Positions 19,653 through 29,377 of a DNA stretch of 32,897 nucleotides are shown piece after piece. Each line of letters opens with the position of its first letter. The stretch's first letter is position 1. The position numbers and the translations under genes were made by a program. The stretch spans positions 1 to 32,897 of the forward strand of contig BFEA01000864.1 of assembly GCA_003427395.1 (NCBI GenBank). The letters are read 5' to 3'. The notes beneath the pieces were generated by a model that saw only the letters and a program-made list of their open reading frames with translations, searched no databases and was not told where the DNA came from. The DNA comes from Chara braunii (taxonomy: Eukaryota; Streptophyta; Charophyceae; Charales; Characeae).

Positions 19653-21154
19653 GAGTGACTGATTTAGTGAGACAGGGTGCGAGAACGACGCCCAGGGGAG
19701 TAGCTTAGCTTTAGCCAAAAAAGGGGGGTGAACCTAACCGCATTTGTGGGCGGATTCATTCGGTTTTGTAAACCCCGGGAGAATAAGTTGCGTGTGGTCA
19801 GCCGCAAGGTCGGAGGCTTACTCGTTGCTCGGCGCTGCTCATTCTATCGATGGGGATAGACTCTCGTTACTGCTTTCTACACGTTATGGAAACGTGGGGT
19901 TAGGCAAAGGGCGCAGGGCAGGGTTGGTGGCTTACCTATTTAGCTGGTATGCCGCCCATCCGGCAAGGGAAGCTGCATAAGACGAGCCACGGAATCAGAG
20001 AGTCGTCTGCTGCACTGAGTAGCAAGGACCGAGAGACGTGAGGCCGGCTGCAAGGATGGGGGCTTACCTATTGGCCGGTGCGTTGTTCGTCCGGCTGAGT
20101 AATGACTGTGGTGAAAGCGGGAGAGCAGCTGGTCGGGCTACCGAAGCTACAGTCAATTAACCGGTTGGTTCGATATGAGTGGTGGAGGCCGCGGCTAGTA
20201 TTTTGTTGCGACTAGGCTGCTTCGTTGACCATGCTTGGAGCTAGTACAGTCGCTGCACGCCGTCCCTAGGAGCTGCTATGACCTTATGGCTGCGTGTGAA
20301 AGCGTTTGTCGAGCTTGGCTGCGGCGCACGGTGATTGCGGGAGTGTCTATTGGATGACGCGCGGTTCATTCTGCCAGCCGGTATAGCCACGAGTCAGCCG
20401 CAAGCTTAGAGGCTCTTCTGACGCCTGGCTCGCTGCCTACCTGCCGACTAGGGAAGCGAGCTGTGGAAGCTGCAGCTTATTGGCGGCCGATGTGCCCCTC
20501 GTTCAACCAGCCTGTGTGGTAGCGGACCAGCCGCAAAGTTGCAGACCTACCTTTTGGCTAGCGTACGGCCCATTGTGTATAGGGACAGCAGCTAACAGTT
20601 GACTTGAAGTGACTAGCCTGTCTGGCGTTTTGGCCACCATTGCGGGGCTCTCAGGCGTATCGAGGCAACAAGGCCCTCTCGCGCAATCCGAGAGCACCCT
20701 TCTTGTATATGAGCGACTTAATGCTTCTCCTTCTGCCCTTCTTACTCTAAGTCTACTCTATTGGTTCTGAGAGGAAGGCGGTAGACGTGGATTGCAATTC
20801 GTAGGACCGCAGCAAAACTCTGTGGGGAGTCAACCCACCGATTGCGGGAGCTCTGCCGGAACTTAGGAGGAGTTCTAAAGGCAAGGAACAGAGGGGTGAT
20901 CATTGCTTTCCCTTATAAACCCAGTATAACCCCTACCTGTACAGCGCCCTATGTATTGACTGAGTGTATTGCATGCATCCCTACTTTGACTTTAGTTTGA
21001 CCTTCAGGACACAAGTCAGCCTAAGTAAAGAAATGTATGTACAATGGCAGTTTTAGTTTCTTGTCTGCCTGAAACCAGATTGTCACAAGGGATTGCATCA
21101 AGGGGAAGGTTGGGAGGAAGGCGACCTTGCTTGAGATTGGAAGGGTCTTATAGG

Positions 21155-22539
21155 GTCAGGCATAGTTCCATAAGTTTCGATGGCCTGACTGCTGTGTTTA
21201 TTCAATTTTCTAAAAAGGCCAAACCTTGTTTCTAAGATGAATGGCTTGACCGTTATTTTTACTTGATTTCGCCAGGCTTTGTTTCTAAGATGTATGACCT
21301 GGCTGTTTTTTTTGTGGGGTTTGGTTAGGCAAATTTGAGGACTAGACTTTGTTTATAAGGTGAATGGTTTGGTCGCCATTTATTTCTAGGTGGTTTCCGA
21401 ACAGCCTCTGGGTTTAACTTAGAGTGCTCTGACTTTTTTTGGTGCTGAGAAAAAGGGGTTGAACTTTGTTTCGAAGATGAATGACTCAACTCTTTTGTTT
21501 GTTTTATTTTGAGGGAGTGATTTCCGTTGAGGACAAAGCAGGTTCCATAACATTGGATGGCTTTGGACTCATGCCGCACACAGATGGATCAGAGAGAAAT
21601 GAACCTGGCGGAGGACCAGGCATGTTTCGTAAGATTGGATGGTCTGGCCCAATGCCTCGCACATGTTGGAATCCAAAGGGTTATAATTTGGCTAAATCTC
21701 ACAAGCGGTTATTGCGTANNTGAAAATTCAGGAATGAAAATTATGAAGTGAGANTTTTGGGCAGTACGNAAATCCTGAATGGTCNTNANGTGNTNAAAAC
21801 TCTGAAGACCATNAAAACCACTTGTTTAGGCAGGCTGCATCCTGAAGTGGTGAAGGGTGTCCTGAAGTGGTCAAGTGAGAGTTTTGGGCAGTCTGAAAAN
21901 CTTNAATGGTCCTNAAGTGGTGAAAGGTNCGAAGACCATGAAAACCACCCTTCACCACTTGAGGACGCAGNCTGCCTAAACAGGTGGTTTTTAGGGTNTT
22001 CGGAGTTTTNACCACTTCAGGACCATTCAGGATTTTCAGACNTGAATAGTCCAGAAGTGNTGAAAGGTCCNAAGACCNTGAAAACCACCTNTTTAGNCAG
22101 GTTGCATCCTGAAGTGGAGAAGGGTGTCCTGAAGTGGTCATAAAAAATACGACTGTTGTTAACCTTCTCTCCTAAATCTTATTAGTATTCTATTTAAGAA
22201 TAGGCTGGTCAGACAGGGTCCCATAAGATTGACTGGTATGACTATAACTTATCATAAATTTGAAGAAAGTATAATTAAGAATATAACTGAAGGTAACTTA
22301 GGGCAGACTGAGCTTTGTTTCTAAGATGAATGNCTCAGTCCTACGCTCAGCTTTTGAACACTTANTTCAGAGAAGTATATATAATTTGGGTATTAAACTG
22401 TTCAGGGCGACTCAACATTGTTTTTAAGATAAATGGCTTAGTCATGTGCCCAAAGGAAGAGAGAAGTAGTTGTGCAACCTGTTCGTGTATACTTAATGGC
22501 TGAGTCAAGCATGTTCCAAAAGATTGGATGGTTTGACTT
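21155..22539. other. hairpin array, right copy
   Basis: This is the right-repeat counterpart of 3652-5000, split by the 472-bp insertion at 21700-22171. Most stems survive. Several substitutions keep pairing: at 21340-21346/21368-21374 two G-C pairs of the left copy became G-T wobbles. At 21618/21645 a G-T wobble became A-T. At 22503/22538 a G-C pair (4965/5000) became A-T. Some units have decayed, such as 22409-22416/22436-22443 with two mismatches and 22208-22214/22236-22242 with one. Confidence 0.65.
21700..22171 (+). mobile_element. 472-bp non-autonomous DNA transposon, hAT-like, copy 2
   Basis: It lies inside the right long repeat and is absent from the matching place in the left one (about 4640). 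Perfect 8-bp target duplications CTAAATCT flank it at 21692-21699 and 22172-22179. Ends are CACAAGCGGTTATT and GTTAACCTTCTCTC. The interior has many N bases, as expected if reads from several palindromic family members were merged. It interrupts the hairpin array between units 8 and 9. Confidence 0.9.
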
Positions 22540-22854
22540 TACGCCGTATGTAAGCGTGGTATAAAGGGCTAAATCATTGAAAGATCATGACCTATTGTCT
22601 GCTAAATCGACTTTGGGATGGCGAGAGTACTAACCTTGGTGGTTTGGCCTGCATGTGACTGAGTGAGGCTACTACTACTTGGTCTGAGTTTCAGTTTGAT
22701 AGGTAGTTGCTTTAGTCGCTCGCCACATGCTACAGCCGTAGAAGTCAGTTTCAATTCTTGCATTTTCTAAGCTAAGTTTATTTTGCTTAGATTAATTCTC
22801 GCATTTTCTGGGATCTTTTTGTGATACTTGGCTCTGTATAAATTTTGGTAAGCT

Positions 22855-23150
22855 ACTTTCTCTACGGGAAGCACTGCCGAAATTTCTGCAAATCCAAGGA
22901 GTTGATCAAAATTTTGGTTTTTCAAAGTTCAACTTGTCTAAAGTTTATATACGGCTTAGTAAAAATCTGGAAAGTCTTCTATTCTAAAGGGAGTGCTGCC
23001 CAAATTTTTGATAATTCAGGAAGTTTGACAAAATTGGGCTTTGAAAACTGGAGGAGTATTTCTGCTTTCGTATTCAGGCTGATATAAATTCTGGAAGGGC
23101 ACTTTTCCTACGTGAAGCGCTGCCGAAATTTTCTTAGTATAAAGAAGTTA
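22855..23150 (+). repeat. three tandem degenerate repeats of about 123 bp, right copy
   Basis: This is the counterpart of 5310-5610 with the same order and spacing, including the CTACGGGAAGC and TAAAGGGAGTGCTGCCC variants. Confidence 0.65.
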
Positions 23151-23803
23151 GATTGTATTTTGATAGGTGACCATTCTGGCAATCCACCCTGAATAGGGGA
23201 GATTCTGCCGTTGGTCTACCTTTACTTAGGCACTGGCTTAAAGGTAGACTTAGGCTAAGCTTATAGAGAGATTTCGAGTGAGAATGTGTTATGGAGTTGT
23301 ATTTTCTATATATTATGATTTTAGCTTGGGGATTGGCCTGTCTTGTGTTACAGGTCTTCTTGATCGATTGATTCAGGATTTGAGCTAGATTCAGCTTGAT
23401 CCTACGAGGATCATCTTCTGTTATCACTTATAACAGGTCGATTGCCGATCCGTCGGNTTANGATTCAATTCCAATNCATTCTTGCCACTCAACGTAAAGA
23501 CTTAGCCATGTGGTTTGAATTGTTTCATTGTGTTTTCACCCGGACTTTATTGAATGGTCATTTAACAAAAGTACTGAGTATTTATTTCGGGGAGTTGCAC
23601 AAGAGTGAGGTTTGTATGGCTAAAGCAAGGGGTATNAGCATAAAGGATTGTTGAAGTNGACCCCGTGTAGTGTGTGGACTCTTGTTGAATCTTTGATGTG
23701 ATTGCAGGTGTGTTTGGGGTCCGGACTCTGGATGTGAGTGTCTGCGATTACATACATATATGGCTGATAGGAGTCCCACTGTGACTGTNAGAAGTGATCG
23801 TCC

Positions 23804-23813
23804 TATATAAATA
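23804..23813 (+). promoter_or_regulatory. TATA box candidate of right repeat
   Basis: This is an identical TATATAAATA at the matching place in the right repeat, within conserved GATCGTCC-TATATAAATAAACC context. Confidence 0.45.
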
Positions 23814-24126
23814 AACCTTATGTATATATTTATATCCACCTTGGATATGCGCGCGGCTTATTGTGATCGTGCNNAAGGGTTANCCNGATTATGGTTTGAG
23901 AGAAAATGGAGATCCCCTTCTATTNTTTGCTTTTTAGAGATTTTTATGGTCGGACGTTGGTCGTGGGCCNGGATTCGAGGTCCTTGTTCAGGACATCCCA
24001 AGCCCTAGACTCTGCAGGGAAGGAATCTGCCNTCGTGCAGAGCCTATTTNTCTCGCCTGCCAAGACGCTCAAGCCAAAGGCAGGAGGTCTCGCGGCGGCC
24101 GCACAACTATTCCTTCAGCCGTGCAA

Positions 24127-24211
24127 TATCGTGAGGGATCAGACCATCACGATACTTCGAGTCTGACACTTGANTGTCATNAGCGGTACTCGGATCCACG
24201 AGGGACCGCTT
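24127..24211. other. three consecutive hairpins, right copy
   Basis: The same three stems as 6575-6659 are retained in order. Two N bases fall in stem 2 and in the linker, so stem 2 cannot be fully verified here. Confidence 0.55.
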
Positions 24212-24910
24212 GATTATGGGCACTGTATAGTACGCCATCATTGCGACTGTTTGCGCACGCCTGCATTGCGAGTCGATATGAGCTGGCCTTGCGTCCGCAC
24301 GGTTTTATACAGAGTTTCGGGCGCGATGCCTATCTGATTTCCGCATCAGAAAGTTATGGGACGGCTACTGAAGGGACTAGGAGGGTTGTCGAGTTGTTTG
24401 ATGTGTGTGTGTGTGCGTGTTATTTTTGTGTTCGTAGAGTGGTGTATTTGTGGTGAGGGGGATGCGTCCTAGTCGACCGACCACGGGCCACGCTTGGGAC
24501 TTTTGCCCCCCAAGTTGACGGTTCGCGTGCGGGTCCGACGGAGGCGTATTACCATGCGTACCCCCTATGCTACAGCGAACGAGAAACACCCTCGGCTGGT
24601 CCACCTCTACGATTGCAACTGATTAGCTTTTGTACTGTGGACTGGTAACTCGGTGGGGATACACCCACCGAAGGGAGGTGACAACTCCCGTAAGGTGGAG
24701 GTAAGTCGTGCCTCTCGTAGGCCCTATCCTGTCGTAGGGGCTCGCATGAGGTATGGCTAGCGCAGTCGGCCGGAGCGGCTTGCGGAAGCTCCATGTATAT
24801 TTGCGACGAAGGATTTAAACCAACTCCTGCGTGACGCAGCCGGGAGGGTCCCGCGCTTCCCTTGTGCAGTGCCGGACCAATGAGCTCGACATCATGATGA
24901 TTGTCTGCCG

Positions 24911-25113
24911 GCATTGTTCGATATTGAACAAAGATCCCGCCTCCGCGCGATGATTGATCGATATCACACAATCATCCCGCACCCACGCGATGATAGTTCG
25001 ATATCAAACAACGATCTCGCCTCCGAGCGATGATTGTTCGATATCGAACAATGATCCCGCGTCCGCGCTATCATTGTCCTATATCGAACAATGATCCTGC
25101 CTGCGCCTCCGTG
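24911..25113. repeat. 40-bp tandem repeat, five units, each with a palindrome
   Basis: ATTGTTCGATATCGAACAAT or a variant recurs with its first base at 24913, 24953, 24993, 25033 and 25073, an exact 40-bp period. Between palindromes lies GATCCCGCCTCCGCGCGATG with small changes. The palindrome is perfect in the unit at 25033 and imperfect in the others. The array begins just past the end of the right long repeat. It resembles a cluster of dimeric binding sites. Confidence 0.85.
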
Positions 25114-26409
25114 TTCCTCCTCTGCTCACGCTGTGGTGAGAACGCCCGCGAAACGTTGTTCCGCGTGCGAATCGCAACAGCCTTGTCGTTGGGTCGAGGT
25201 CAGCGGGTGGTCGCCACATGTGCTGACGTGGAATCCAATATCTGCTACCGCGGGAGGTAGGGAGCGATAATCGCCGTTGCGCATGCGCCTTGCTTCCCAG
25301 ACGACCACCACACATCCGCAGACCCTGCAACTGTCGTCAATGGCGATCGTGATACACATTTGTGATAGCGGGAGCATCTGGCGCAGAGGCTCTATCGTTC
25401 ACNCAGGATGGCGATGTGCATTCGAGCTGGACGGAGCCAACGGCGATTGCGATCTTGATTCCACCGTACCTTGGAGNTGTCCTCGATGGCGATGGCGATG
25501 GGCATCCANGCAAGACGGAGCCGTTGTNGCAGTGTGCCTGACATCCGTNGACGCGTCCGCNAANAAGCTTCGGNCAGAATGGCGTAGCGACTGCGTGATG
25601 ACGCTGGCGCAGCGAAGCTATGCCATGCACCCCAAAGACTGACATGCAGCCCAACAGATGCCATCGCCACTCTNAGTCGTCCGATGAAAAAATCGAACGG
25701 CCATCCNGACCCACACTCGTTTTTTTNCCCTCGACTCAGCGGGCCATCATTGCGCGTTGCGAAAAAGGCGACCAGCCTATGGGCGAATTGGACGGCCCAC
25801 GTGCCCCTCTTTTNCGCGAAGCGGTTGGCCTCNCAAATTTCCAAACCGGTTCTCGAAGCACTGTGACGACACCGNAGTCGTCAAATCCGCAAGCCTGAGG
25901 TCGCGACGACGACGTGAACACGATCTCGAAAAAGGTCGTTCGGTCGGAACGGAGGGCCCAGCGAGGAGGGCCCAGCTGACGGAGCTCATAAAACAAAGCC
26001 GCCCCCCCCGCTCGCTCATTTCGCCCTTTCGCGTTTCGCTGGGGAGATGCTGTCGGACAGGCGTCCCACACTTCCATGGTCGTCGACACCTTCTACCGTC
26101 TATCGCGGTGATTGACGCCATTCCCAACACGCGGCTTTGCGTGTCCTGTGTTGTGGTCACAACTGCCTCNCGTGTCATCACTGCGCACACACGCATCTGC
26201 TTGCTGCCTGCAAAGTTTCTCTGCGCGCCTGTCGTTTCTCGCGCTCCTCGTCCACCTCGCTAGGCGGACCGCCTTGCATGCTTGAACGCTCAACAGCCTC
26301 AACGTCCACGTGATATCGTCACGCACTTCCACCAAGCCTCAGGATATCTGTACAGCGGTGGGTCTCAATGGAAACAAAAATCGAACCACGTTCGTGACAT
26401 TCGCAGTGA
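25114..26409. other. GC-richer stretch without supported gene
   Basis: Overlapping frames of up to 168 codons exist on both strands, but none has a domain, and many N bases fall in them. Degenerate 70-85-bp repeats built on ATGGCGATxxGCAT...GACGGAGCC occur near 25338, 25408 and 25490, and a 15-bp direct repeat GGAGGGCCCAGC at about 25950. Probably non-coding. Confidence 0.4.
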
Positions 26410-26700
26410 CAACAGAAAAATTGTAGCAAATTTTGTGTCAGGATTATCGCATGTGAGCCCCCGTTTTAAACCGTTGAACTGTGTTAATAAACTGTTTGGT
26501 GGGGGGGGTGTCATGTGGTCCACCATAAGTGAAGTAAACCAACGCTGATCACAAATGTCATAAACAGAACATAGTGTGTCCAATTGTTGGTCCATTTGTT
26601 GGAAACTTGTTGAAAAGTTGTTGGACATTTGTTGACCAATTGTTGAAATGTTGTTGGAAATTTGTTGACCAATTGTTGAACATTGCACTTCTTGTTGGGG
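26410..26700. repeat. second member of the CAACAG family with TTGTTGG array
   Basis: CAACAGAAAAATTGTAGCAA at 26410 matches the left end of the 17363 insertion. From 26584 to 26694 short TTGTTGGAAA/TTGTTGACCA units follow with a spacing of about 10-20 bp, the reverse-strand form of the CCAAC units at 17475-17570. The right limit is unclear. Confidence 0.6.
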
Positions 26701-27088
26701 AACAAATTGAAATTTGAGCTCGTGTCGTACATATTTGCGGTTTCGTCCCGTCTGACTGTGTGTTTGTGTCTGGGGCTGATGAGAGTGTCTGTTTGTGACA
26801 AGTGTCTTCCGACAATACAAGGATCCGGATGGTCCGTTNTNATTATGGCAGGTCCAGGCACGTAGGGTTGCATCACACGTGTACGGANAAATGATAGAAA
26901 CTCCACATTGTCCTCACATATNCTGACCTTGTCGTCAGAGGAACGCTACAGCGCAGTACAGGAATCATAGAATCTTGGCCAACTTCTGCACCTTTGTTTT
27001 TTTATTTTTCACGATACACTATGTTCATTCACATTTGTCAATTTTTGAGTCTTCTAGTACTCCTGACATGCAATACACACCGAATGCG

Positions 27089-27092
<4 letters not shown>

Positions 27093-27147
<55 letters not shown>
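27093..27147. repeat. (AG)27 microsatellite
   Basis: An unbroken AG tract of 55 bp lies 65 bp before the 168-bp satellite. Confidence 0.95.
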
Positions 27148-27151
<4 letters not shown>

Positions 27152-27278
27152 CCGATTGGGCGGGCAGAAATGGTAAGCCAACGTGACCGTTTTCCTGCCG
27201 CCCAATGCGATAATTCATTGTACGGATGAACGCATGTGGGAGGATCGATCATATGCTGAGCTGCCCTGATACAAGCAC

Positions 27279-27350
27279 GGTTCACTACTGCGTGACAGAA
27301 TTTCGGCAACATGTTCATGTGTGTGAGAGAGTGNCACACAATAGCCAACC
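27279..27350. other. 72-bp inverted-end cassette, satellite unit 1
   Basis: It starts GGTTCACTACTGCGTG and ends CACACAATAGCCAACC, with imperfect inverted ends. The interior is shared with units 2 and 3 of the satellite but not with the copies at 17607 or 32209. Confidence 0.65.
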
Positions 27351-27445
27351 GTTATTTTTTCCTCATCTGATTTGNGGTNTTTCATTCTACGGATGGACGC
27401 ATGTGNGANTCTCGATCATATGNTGAGCTGCTNTGATACAAGCAC

Positions 27446-27519
27446 GGTTCACTACTGCGTGACTCAATTTCGGCAACATGTTAGTGGGGGTAGGAGAGAG
27501 TTGCGCGCAGTAGTCAACC
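27446..27519. other. 74-bp inverted-end cassette, satellite unit 2
   Basis: It starts GGTTCACTACTGCGTG and ends CGCGCAGTAGTCAACC. Ten consecutive end bases (CTACTGCG with flanks) pair, with a small internal mismatch near the tips. Confidence 0.7.
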
Positions 27520-27614
27520 TTTCTTNGTTCCTCATCTNGCTTGCGGTATTTCATTCTACGGATGGACGCATGTGGGAGGCTCAATCATATGNTGAGCTGC
27601 CCTGATACAAGCAC

Positions 27615-27686
27615 GGTTCACTACTGCGTGACATAATTTCGGCAACATGTGAGTCTGAGAGAGAGAGTGGCACGCAGTAGCCAACC
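27615..27686. other. 72-bp inverted-end cassette, satellite unit 3
   Basis: It starts GGTTCACTACTGCGTG and ends CACGCAGTAGCCAACC. The ends pair over 4 bp, a 2x2 mismatch, then 10 bp, giving a long closing stem. Confidence 0.75.
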
Positions 27687-27740
27687 TTTCTTTTTTCCTC
27701 CTCTGGCTTGCAGTATTTCATTGTACGGATGGACGCTTGC

Positions 27741-27852
27741 GGGATTGTACAATGTTGTATCACATTACATGCGGGATTTACATATTACATACTCGCTCAG
27801 TCTTGAATAAAACAACGATGAGCATAAGAAGGGATTGTACAATGTTGTATCA
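27741..27852 (+). repeat. 22-bp direct repeats exactly 90 bp apart
   Basis: GGGATTGTACAATGTTGTATCA occurs at 27741-27762 and again, identically, at 27831-27852. It contains the palindrome TTGTACAA. It may be two units of a 90-bp repeat with diverged middles, or a duplicated target around a small insertion. Confidence 0.8.
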
Positions 27853-27917
27853 TAAATAACAGAGCATATGTTGTACAGTGATTGTTTGAGTGTCGTACTT
27901 CACAGTCATTATCTACG

Positions 27918-27920
27918 TCT

Positions 27921-27960
<40 letters not shown>

Positions 27961-27963
27961 AGT

Positions 27964-28031
<68 letters not shown>

Positions 28032-28036
28032 GGCTT

Positions 28037-28078
<42 letters not shown>
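27918..28078. repeat. interrupted (CT)n tract, 160 bp
   Basis: Three CT blocks are separated by CAGTGTCATCT and CAGGGCTTTGTC. The tract lies just past the 3' end of the minus-strand ORF 28179-29183. Long ORFs of alternating Leu/Ser or Arg/Glu on either strand here are artefacts of the tract. Confidence 0.95.
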
Positions 28079-28080
<2 letters not shown>

Positions 28081-28178
28081 GCATGCAATGACAGTGACCT
28101 CCTGCAACTCTTGGTGGCAGATTTCGTTGTGAAGCTTCTGAATCACACTAATGTGTCCTCCGCCCCTCCCCCGACCGG

Positions 28179-29183
28179 TCAAGGCTTGGCATACAGACTT
28201 TCTCTATCCCTCTCCCCGTCTCTGCCTTTGTCACGTGGTTGCGCAATGAACTCCAAGTCAAAATCGTCATCTGTTATCGTTATGTTGTTTGGCCCAGTCC
28301 TCTGGATAGAGGGCATGCCAACTCGAAATAATGCAACGGCCTTCTCAGAAACCGATGCAACACGGTCCAGCTTCAAGATCGAGAAGCTCATGAATTTGTC
28401 GCGACTTCGGGCAGATGAAGCGATGTCCTGCTTTATACATGCCAATTTTTGTATCTGGTCGGCCGCTCTGCTGATTTTTGTTGTCNGCTCGATTTTACAT
28501 TTCATAACCATTTCTGCAAAANCCTGTTGCTGCAGNGTCANGCCAAGGTTCNTGCCGTCCCTCCTCATCTGAAAAACCCTTNTGAGTGTCGTCTTGAATG
28601 CTGGCGNACCCCAAGGATCGTCACCGCTCCGTCTCCACGTTTTGTCGTCCTTCATCTCTGCTCGCATCTTGTTGCGANCAGGGAGCTGGTGATCGGTTTG
28701 CTGCGAACGAACAAGCGGGATATCTTTTTCTNCCCAAAACCAATACTTGAGTTGCCATGTTATCTNCCCGCGCACTGTTGTCATCATCCTGTTGCATTCC
28801 CCAATCACCGCTCGAATCCCGCTCNCCGTTATGTATAATCGCAGTCCTTCCTCCGCATTCTCCCCTATTAGTTTTGTCGTTNCTTGCAGCACCGCGAACA
28901 ATTCGTCCTCTGTTGCGTACAGTGTTGCGTCCTTNGCTGCGGAAAANGCNAAGGCTTTTGCGACTGAACGAAACAGTCTGTCCTTCATTTTCTTCGTGAA
29001 AAAACCGGTTTGTTCGTCGGGTCTTTTCTGTCCTTCTTCACTCGCGCATGGTTTTCTTTGCAAATTAGTGCCANCTGGTGGAATAGACACATTACAACNG
29101 AAGAATAATATTAAACATCCGAATTGCAGGAATAATCTGTGGTACCCCCGAAAATCGACAATTCTGTGAACAACGTGCANCAA
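28179..29183 (-). CDS. hypothetical protein, 334 aa, hydrophobic N-terminal segment (full-length copy)
   Basis: The longest ORF in the window. Residues about 14-36 (YHRLFLQFGCLILFF...) form a hydrophobic stretch after a short basic start, compatible with a signal peptide or anchor. The remainder is charged and helix-rich, with segments such as KKMKDRLFRSVAKA, ATEDELFAVLQ and ISRAADQIQKLACIKQD. The C-terminus after about residue 310 is encoded by sequence approaching the CT tract and looks unconstrained. The start is uncertain: the first codon here is a non-ATG, so translation may begin further in or be spliced from the upstream charged ORF. I recognise no family. The long helical, possibly secreted layout is loosely like protist surface proteins, but that is only an impression. 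About a dozen or more N residues limit certainty. Confidence 0.4.
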   Translation of the reverse strand: MXHVVHRIVDFRGYHRLFLQFGCLILFFXCNVSIPPXGTNLQRKPCASEEGQKRPDEQTGFFTKKMKDRLFRSVAKAXXFSAXKDATLYATEDELFAVLQXTTKLIGENAEEGLRLYITXSGIRAVIGECNRMMTTVRGXITWQLKYWFWXEKDIPLVRSQQTDHQLPXRNKMRAEMKDDKTWRRSGDDPWGXPAFKTTLXRVFQMRRDGXNLGXXLQQQXFAEMVMKCKIEXTTKISRAADQIQKLACIKQDIASSARSRDKFMSFSILKLDRVASVSEKAVALFRVGMPSIQRTGPNNITITDDDFDLEFIAQPRDKGRDGERDRESLYAKP

Positions 29184-29377
29184 GTTCCTCNCATCATGGA
29201 TAAGCCAGCAAACTGGGCCCTTATGACTGTGACTTTCNCAAANGGGAACAACTGTAGCACACTTTGCTTACCTTCTTGAGTTCCGTTGTCCTTCCGGACT
29301 AGTTGTTTGTCATTGCAGGGCGTGTCGCATGAGCCTCCCTCCCTNNTCTGTTGACGTTCGCTATTGCATCANGTTCT

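Larger units (their letters stand above)
123..24890 (+). mobile_element. giant LTR-retrotransposon-like element (LARD-like), decayed
   Basis: Two 7.2-kb direct repeats flank an internal region of about 9 kb (7344-16394). The internal region has a TGG-initial primer-site candidate at its left end, two decayed plus-strand ORFs (9537-10691 and 11241-12573, the second ending in an RGG box), and long non-coding stretches. No RT, integrase, RNase H or protease motifs were found by eye. Known large retrotransposon derivatives (LARDs) have long LTRs and non-coding interiors, which fits this layout. No flanking target-site duplication could be recognised, so the outer boundaries are approximate. Confidence 0.6.
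16395..24890 (+). mobile_element. right long direct repeat (3' LTR-like) with two nested insertions
   Basis: This is the second copy of the 123-7343 sequence in the same orientation. It is 8496 bp long but carries two insertions absent from the left copy: 17363-18600 and 21700-22171 with its duplicated target. It also lacks the left copy's 448-bp tandem duplication. The corrected length is about 7.2 kb, matching the left copy. All conserved stem-loops and the TATA box are present again. Downstream sequence from 24891 is unrelated to what follows the left copy. Confidence 0.75.
27214..27735 (+). repeat. 168-bp tandem repeat, just over three units
   Basis: Units start TTCATTxTACGGATGxACGC at 27214, 27381, 27550 and 27717 (spacing 167-169). 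Each full unit contains ATATGCTGAGCTGCC-like sequence, then ACAAGCAC and a 72-bp inverted-end cassette, then a T/C-rich tail. Ns in units 2 and 3 sit at bases that vary between units. Confidence 0.9.

Noticed and set aside
24880-24930. Chimeric contig join between two organisms
   Set aside because: Sequence character changes here, but the 72-bp cassettes and the CAACAG family occur on both sides, so a join between different species is not needed. A mis-join within one genome remains possible.
24911-25113. CRISPR array
   Set aside because: The 40-bp units have no unique spacers, the whole period is conserved, and the genome is eukaryotic. It is a tandem repeat with palindromes.
25757-26263. 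168-aa ORF in the GC-rich stretch
   Set aside because: Several overlapping frames on both strands are open to a similar length, the sequence contains Ns and short repeats, and no domain or composition supports coding.
27868-28572. 234-aa plus-strand ORF rich in Leu/Ser
   Set aside because: Most of it is translation of the (CT)n tract, and the rest runs antisense to the 334-aa minus-strand ORF. It is open only because the dinucleotide repeat has no stops.
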